Shown here one piece after another: positions 61,619-64,000 of a stretch of DNA of 64,000 nucleotides; position 1 is the first letter of the stretch, and the number at the start of each line of letters is the position of its first letter. This stretch comes from Blastomonas natatoria (GTDB lineage Bacteria > Pseudomonadota > Alphaproteobacteria > Sphingomonadales > Sphingomonadaceae): NCBI RefSeq assembly GCF_003201955.1, contig NZ_QJJM01000001.1, forward strand, positions 434,001 through 498,000, written 5' to 3'. The notes under the pieces are model-generated. The model had not been told where the DNA came from, made no database searches, and was given only the letters and a program-made list of their open reading frames with translations. The position numbers were made by a program, and so were the translations under genes.

Positions 61619-64000
61619 ATGACCGACTTCCTGCTCGAACTCCTCTCCGAGGAAATCCCCGCGCGGATGCAGGCGAAAGCCCGTGCCGACCTGGAAAAGC
61701 TGTTCGCCGATCAGCTCGCCGCTGCGGGGCTGAAGGCGGAGAGCCTGCAGACCTGGTCCACCCCGCGCCGCCTCGCATTGATCGCGCGCGGGCTGCCCGA
61801 GACGACGCAAGCGGTATCCGAGGAGCTCAAGGGTCCCCCCGCCGACGCGCCCGATGCTGCGGTCGAAGGCTTTTTGCGCAAGGCGGGGCTGACCCGCGAC
61901 GCGCTCGAAACCCGTGACGTCAAGGGCCGCGCGACGCTGTTCGCGGTGATCGACAAGCCGGGCCGCGCGACTGCCGATGTGCTGTCCGAAGCCATCCCCG
62001 CGATCGTCCGCGCCTTTCCCTGGCCCAAGTCGATGCGCTGGGGTGCGGCGAGCCAGACCACGGAATCGCTGCGCTGGGTGCGTCCGCTCCAGGGCATCAT
62101 CGCGCTCTTGGGCGGCTATGTCGTGCCGTGCGAGGTCGACGGCCTGGTTGCGGGCAACACGACTGTCGGCCACCGCTTCCACCACCAGGGCGCGGTCACC
62201 GTGTCGGGTGTCGAGGATTATGCCGATGTGCTGCGCGCGGCTTATGTGATCGTCGATCATGAGGAGCGTGCGAAGATCATCCGCGACGGCGCGGCCAAGG
62301 CTGCGGCGGACGCGGGCTTCGCGCTGATCGAGGACGAGGGGCTGGTGGTCGAGAATGCCGGACTCACCGAATGGCCGGTGCCGCTGCTCGGCCGTTTCGA
62401 CCCGGCGTTTCTTGAGGTTCCGCCTGAGGTCATCCAGCTAACCGCCCGGGTGAACCAGAAATATTTCGTGGTGCAGGATGCGCGCGGCGCGCTCGCCCCG
62501 GCTTTCGTCTGCACCGCCAACATCGCCGCGCATGACGGCGGCCAGGCGATCGTCGCGGGCAACGAGAAGGTGCTGGCGGCGCGGCTCTCCGATGCGCGAT
62601 TCTTCTGGGAACTTGACCAGAAGAAGACGCTGGAACAGCATGCCGAGAAGCTGAAGGCCATCGTCTTCCACGAAAAGCTGGGCACGGTGGCCGACAAGGT
62701 CGAGCGCGTCGCCAAGCTCGCCCGCTGGCTGTGCGAAGAGGGGATCATAAAGCCCTCGCCCCTTCAGGGGAGAGGAGGGAGCCGCGAAGCGGCGGAAGGA
62801 GAGGGGCAGTCGCCCACCTCTGCGCAGTCCCCCCTCCCAACCCTCCCCTCTGAAGGGGAGAGGGCCGAGTTGGCAAATCTCGCCGAACAGGCTGCCCGCC
62901 TGTGCAAGGCCGATCTCGTCACCGAGATGGTCGGAGAATTCCCCGAACTTCAGGGGCTTATGGGCGGTTATTACGCGGTCAAGGAAGGTCTCGATACCCA
63001 GGTCGCCGCCGCCATCCGCGACCATTACAAGCCGGTCGGGCAGGGCGATGACGTGCCGAATGCGCCGGTGACGGTGGCGGTAAGTCTGGCGGATAAGCTG
63101 GATACGATTGCTGGGTTCTTTTTTGAAGAGATGCCGCCCACAGGATCGCGTGATCCTTTTGCCCTTCGACGTGCCGCGCTTGGGGTATGGACGACTATAT
63201 CAGCCAATGGTTTGCGACTGCATTTGCAGACCGCTTTGACGCTTGCAATTGCATTTTACGGCAAGCGAATTGGGGCGGCTGGTGCAGACTTGGTGAAAGC
63301 TTATCGAGCAGCAAAGGAAGCTGCCGGTTTGGAATTTACTGACGCTGATCTGGCCGAAGCGCGGGCCGCATTCATCAGCAATAATCTTTCTGATGAGGCT
63401 AAATCAGCCATGATTGTCGGAAGGGTCAGGCCTGCGGTTACCGCAATTCTCGACTTCTTCGCCGACCGCCTCAAGGTCCAGCAGCGCGAGGCCGGCGTCC
63501 GTCACGACCTCATCGACGCGGTGTTCGCGCTCGGGGGCGAGGACGATCTCGTTCGCCTCCTCGCGCGGGTGAAGGCGTTGCAGGGCTTTGTCGAAACGGG
63601 CGAGGGGACGAACCTGCTTGCCGGGTACAAGCGTGCGGCGAACATCCTCAAGAAGGAAGAAGCGCCCTCTCCCCTTCAGGGGAGAGGGAGGAGCCGCGAA
63701 GCGGCGGAGGGAGAGGGGCAGTCGCCGACCTCTGCGCAGGCCCCCCTCCCAACCCTCCCCCCTGAAGGGGAGAGGGCTTTGCAGCACGAACCCGCCGAAA
63801 TCGCGCTGATCGACGCTCTCGATAAGGCCGAAGCGGCGGCGGACGATGCTATCGCGGCGGAGGATTTCGAAGGCGCGATGGCCGCGCTTGCAGAGCTGCG
63901 CGCACCGATCGATGCGTTTTTCGAGAGCGTCACCGTCAACGATGCCGATCCCGCCAAGCGCGAAGCGCGGCTCAATCTGCTCGCGCGGTTCCGCGCTGCG
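61619..64000 (+). CDS. glyS: glycyl-tRNA synthetase beta subunit with two inserted repeats, 5' part
   Basis: Starts ATG 61619 (MTDFLLELLSEEIPARMQ) and is open to the right window edge; about 794 codons are visible and the family end is near. Conserved regions include LPxxMRWG-like FPWPKSMRWG, WVRPLQGIIALL, HEKLGTVADKVERVAKL and DFFADRLKVQQREAGVRHDL. Two peptides of about 37 residues are inserted in frame at about residues 379-416 and 683-720; both begin PSPLQGRG, continue SREAAEGEGQSPTSAQ and end PTLP-EGER, and both come from the same 112-bp DNA element. Residues about 497-604 are encoded by DNA of clearly lower GC. The beta subunit binds tRNA; the insertions lie in loops between conserved blocks. 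Confidence 0.93.
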   Translation, partial: MTDFLLELLSEEIPARMQAKARADLEKLFADQLAAAGLKAESLQTWSTPRRLALIARGLPETTQAVSEELKGPPADAPDAAVEGFLRKAGLTRDALETRDVKGRATLFAVIDKPGRATADVLSEAIPAIVRAFPWPKSMRWGAASQTTESLRWVRPLQGIIALLGGYVVPCEVDGLVAGNTTVGHRFHHQGAVTVSGVEDYADVLRAAYVIVDHEERAKIIRDGAAKAAADAGFALIEDEGLVVENAGLTEWPVPLLGRFDPAFLEVPPEVIQLTARVNQKYFVVQDARGALAPAFVCTANIAAHDGGQAIVAGNEKVLAARLSDARFFWELDQKKTLEQHAEKLKAIVFHEKLGTVADKVERVAKLARWLCEEGIIKPSPLQGRGGSREAAEGEGQSPTSAQSPLPTLPSEGERAELANLAEQAARLCKADLVTEMVGEFPELQGLMGGYYAVKEGLDTQVAAAIRDHYKPVGQGDDVPNAPVTVAVSLADKLDTIAGFFFEEMPPTGSRDPFALRRAALGVWTTISANGLRLHLQTALTLAIAFYGKRIGAAGADLVKAYRAAKEAAGLEFTDADLAEARAAFISNNLSDEAKSAMIVGRVRPAVTAILDFFADRLKVQQREAGVRHDLIDAVFALGGEDDLVRLLARVKALQGFVETGEGTNLLAGYKRAANILKKEEAPSPLQGRGRSREAAEGEGQSPTSAQAPLPTLPPEGERALQHEPAEIALIDALDKAEAAADDAIAAEDFEGAMAALAELRAPIDAFFESVTVNDADPAKREARLNLLARFRAA
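62753..62864 (+). repeat. in-frame palindromic element inside glyS, copy 1
   Basis: A 112-bp element with terminal inverted repeats: left CCCTCGCCCCTTCAGGGG (62753-62770) and right CCTCTGAAGGGGAGAGGG (62847-62864). It is in the same reading frame and orientation as copy 2 and encodes a Ser/Gly/Pro-rich peptide of about 37 residues without stops. It lies between EEG and LANLAEQAARLCKAD, which are adjacent in ordinary GlyS proteins. Confidence 0.9.
63665..63776 (+). repeat. in-frame palindromic element inside glyS, copy 2
   Basis: A 112-bp element with an exact 18-bp terminal inverted repeat: CCCTCTCCCCTTCAGGGG (63665-63682) and CCCCTGAAGGGGAGAGGG (63759-63776). The interior GAGCCGCGAAGCGGC and AGTCGCC-ACCTCTGCGCAG match copy 1 closely. 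It sits between AANILKKEE and EPAEIALIDALDKAEA. Confidence 0.9.

Noticed and set aside
61619-64000. Possibility that glyS is a disrupted pseudogene
   Set aside because: The frame is open from ATG to the window edge through both inserts, and the conserved blocks on both sides are intact.
1-64000. CRISPR arrays, prophage or intact insertion sequences
   Set aside because: No regularly spaced short repeats with unique spacers, and no integrase, transposase or phage structural genes were seen.

Overview
The window is about 64 kb of GC-rich DNA from an alphaproteobacterium, most likely a member of the Sphingomonadaceae. The reasons are several TonB-dependent receptors, a DUF3297 protein, short overlapping operons, and several families of intergenic palindromic repeats of the kind common in that group. 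The genus cannot be fixed from the sequence. Both ends are cut: the left edge enters the 3' end of tamB and the right edge lies inside glyS.

Layout. 1-2.1 kb: end of tamB, a small lipoprotein and a YihY/BrkB membrane protein. 2.1-7.4 kb: a probable zinc-starvation locus (DUF1826, CobW/ZigA GTPase, MerC-like protein, a small secreted protein, a MacB/LolCDE-type ABC ATPase, a permease with a histidine-rich loop, DUF3299) with two Zur-like palindromes. 7.4-12.6 kb: a TonB receptor translationally coupled to a large sortilin/BNR-repeat protein. 13-16 kb: a small secreted protein and a NarL/NarX-type two-component pair. 16.3-17.7 kb: a soluble-sensing chemoreceptor. 17.8-21.7 kb: copper resistance (copB, copA, divergent csoR and a glutaredoxin-MauE fusion). 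21.9-25.5 kb: a TonB receptor and a LysR regulator with two HTH domains. 25.8-26.5 kb: an orphan TadE-like protein. 26.5-35.3 kb: a complete chemotaxis operon (mcp, STAS, cheA, cheR, cheB, cheD, cheY, cheW, a second CheB lacking its catalytic Ser and His, and a small unknown). 35.8 kb: tRNA-Glu. 35.9-53 kb: mostly ordinary chromosomal genes (recJ, S9 peptidase, HDAC-like amidohydrolase, glyoxalase, SIMPL, TPR, ATP-grasp, DUF350, outer-membrane barrel, protease, CHAP, aquaporin, rimO, glycosyltransferase). 53-64 kb: Lrp regulator divergent from phhA, epoxide hydrolase, TraB, an XRE/membrane pair, a molybdopterin oxidoreductase, glyQ and glyS.

How the parts work together. The zinc locus reads as a metallochaperone side and an envelope-transport side, each preceded by a Zur-like box. 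The copper locus reads as a CsoR-controlled divergent unit. The chemotaxis operon carries every core adaptation enzyme plus two additions of unknown role; no flagellar genes are in the window.

The most unusual signals are: two copies of a 112-bp palindromic element inserted in the same reading frame of glyS, adding almost the same 37-residue peptide twice to an essential enzyme; a low-GC segment between them; the catalytically dead CheB with its coupled small partner gene; the tandem-HTH LysR protein; and twin or tandem operator-like repeats next to the Lrp and XRE regulators.
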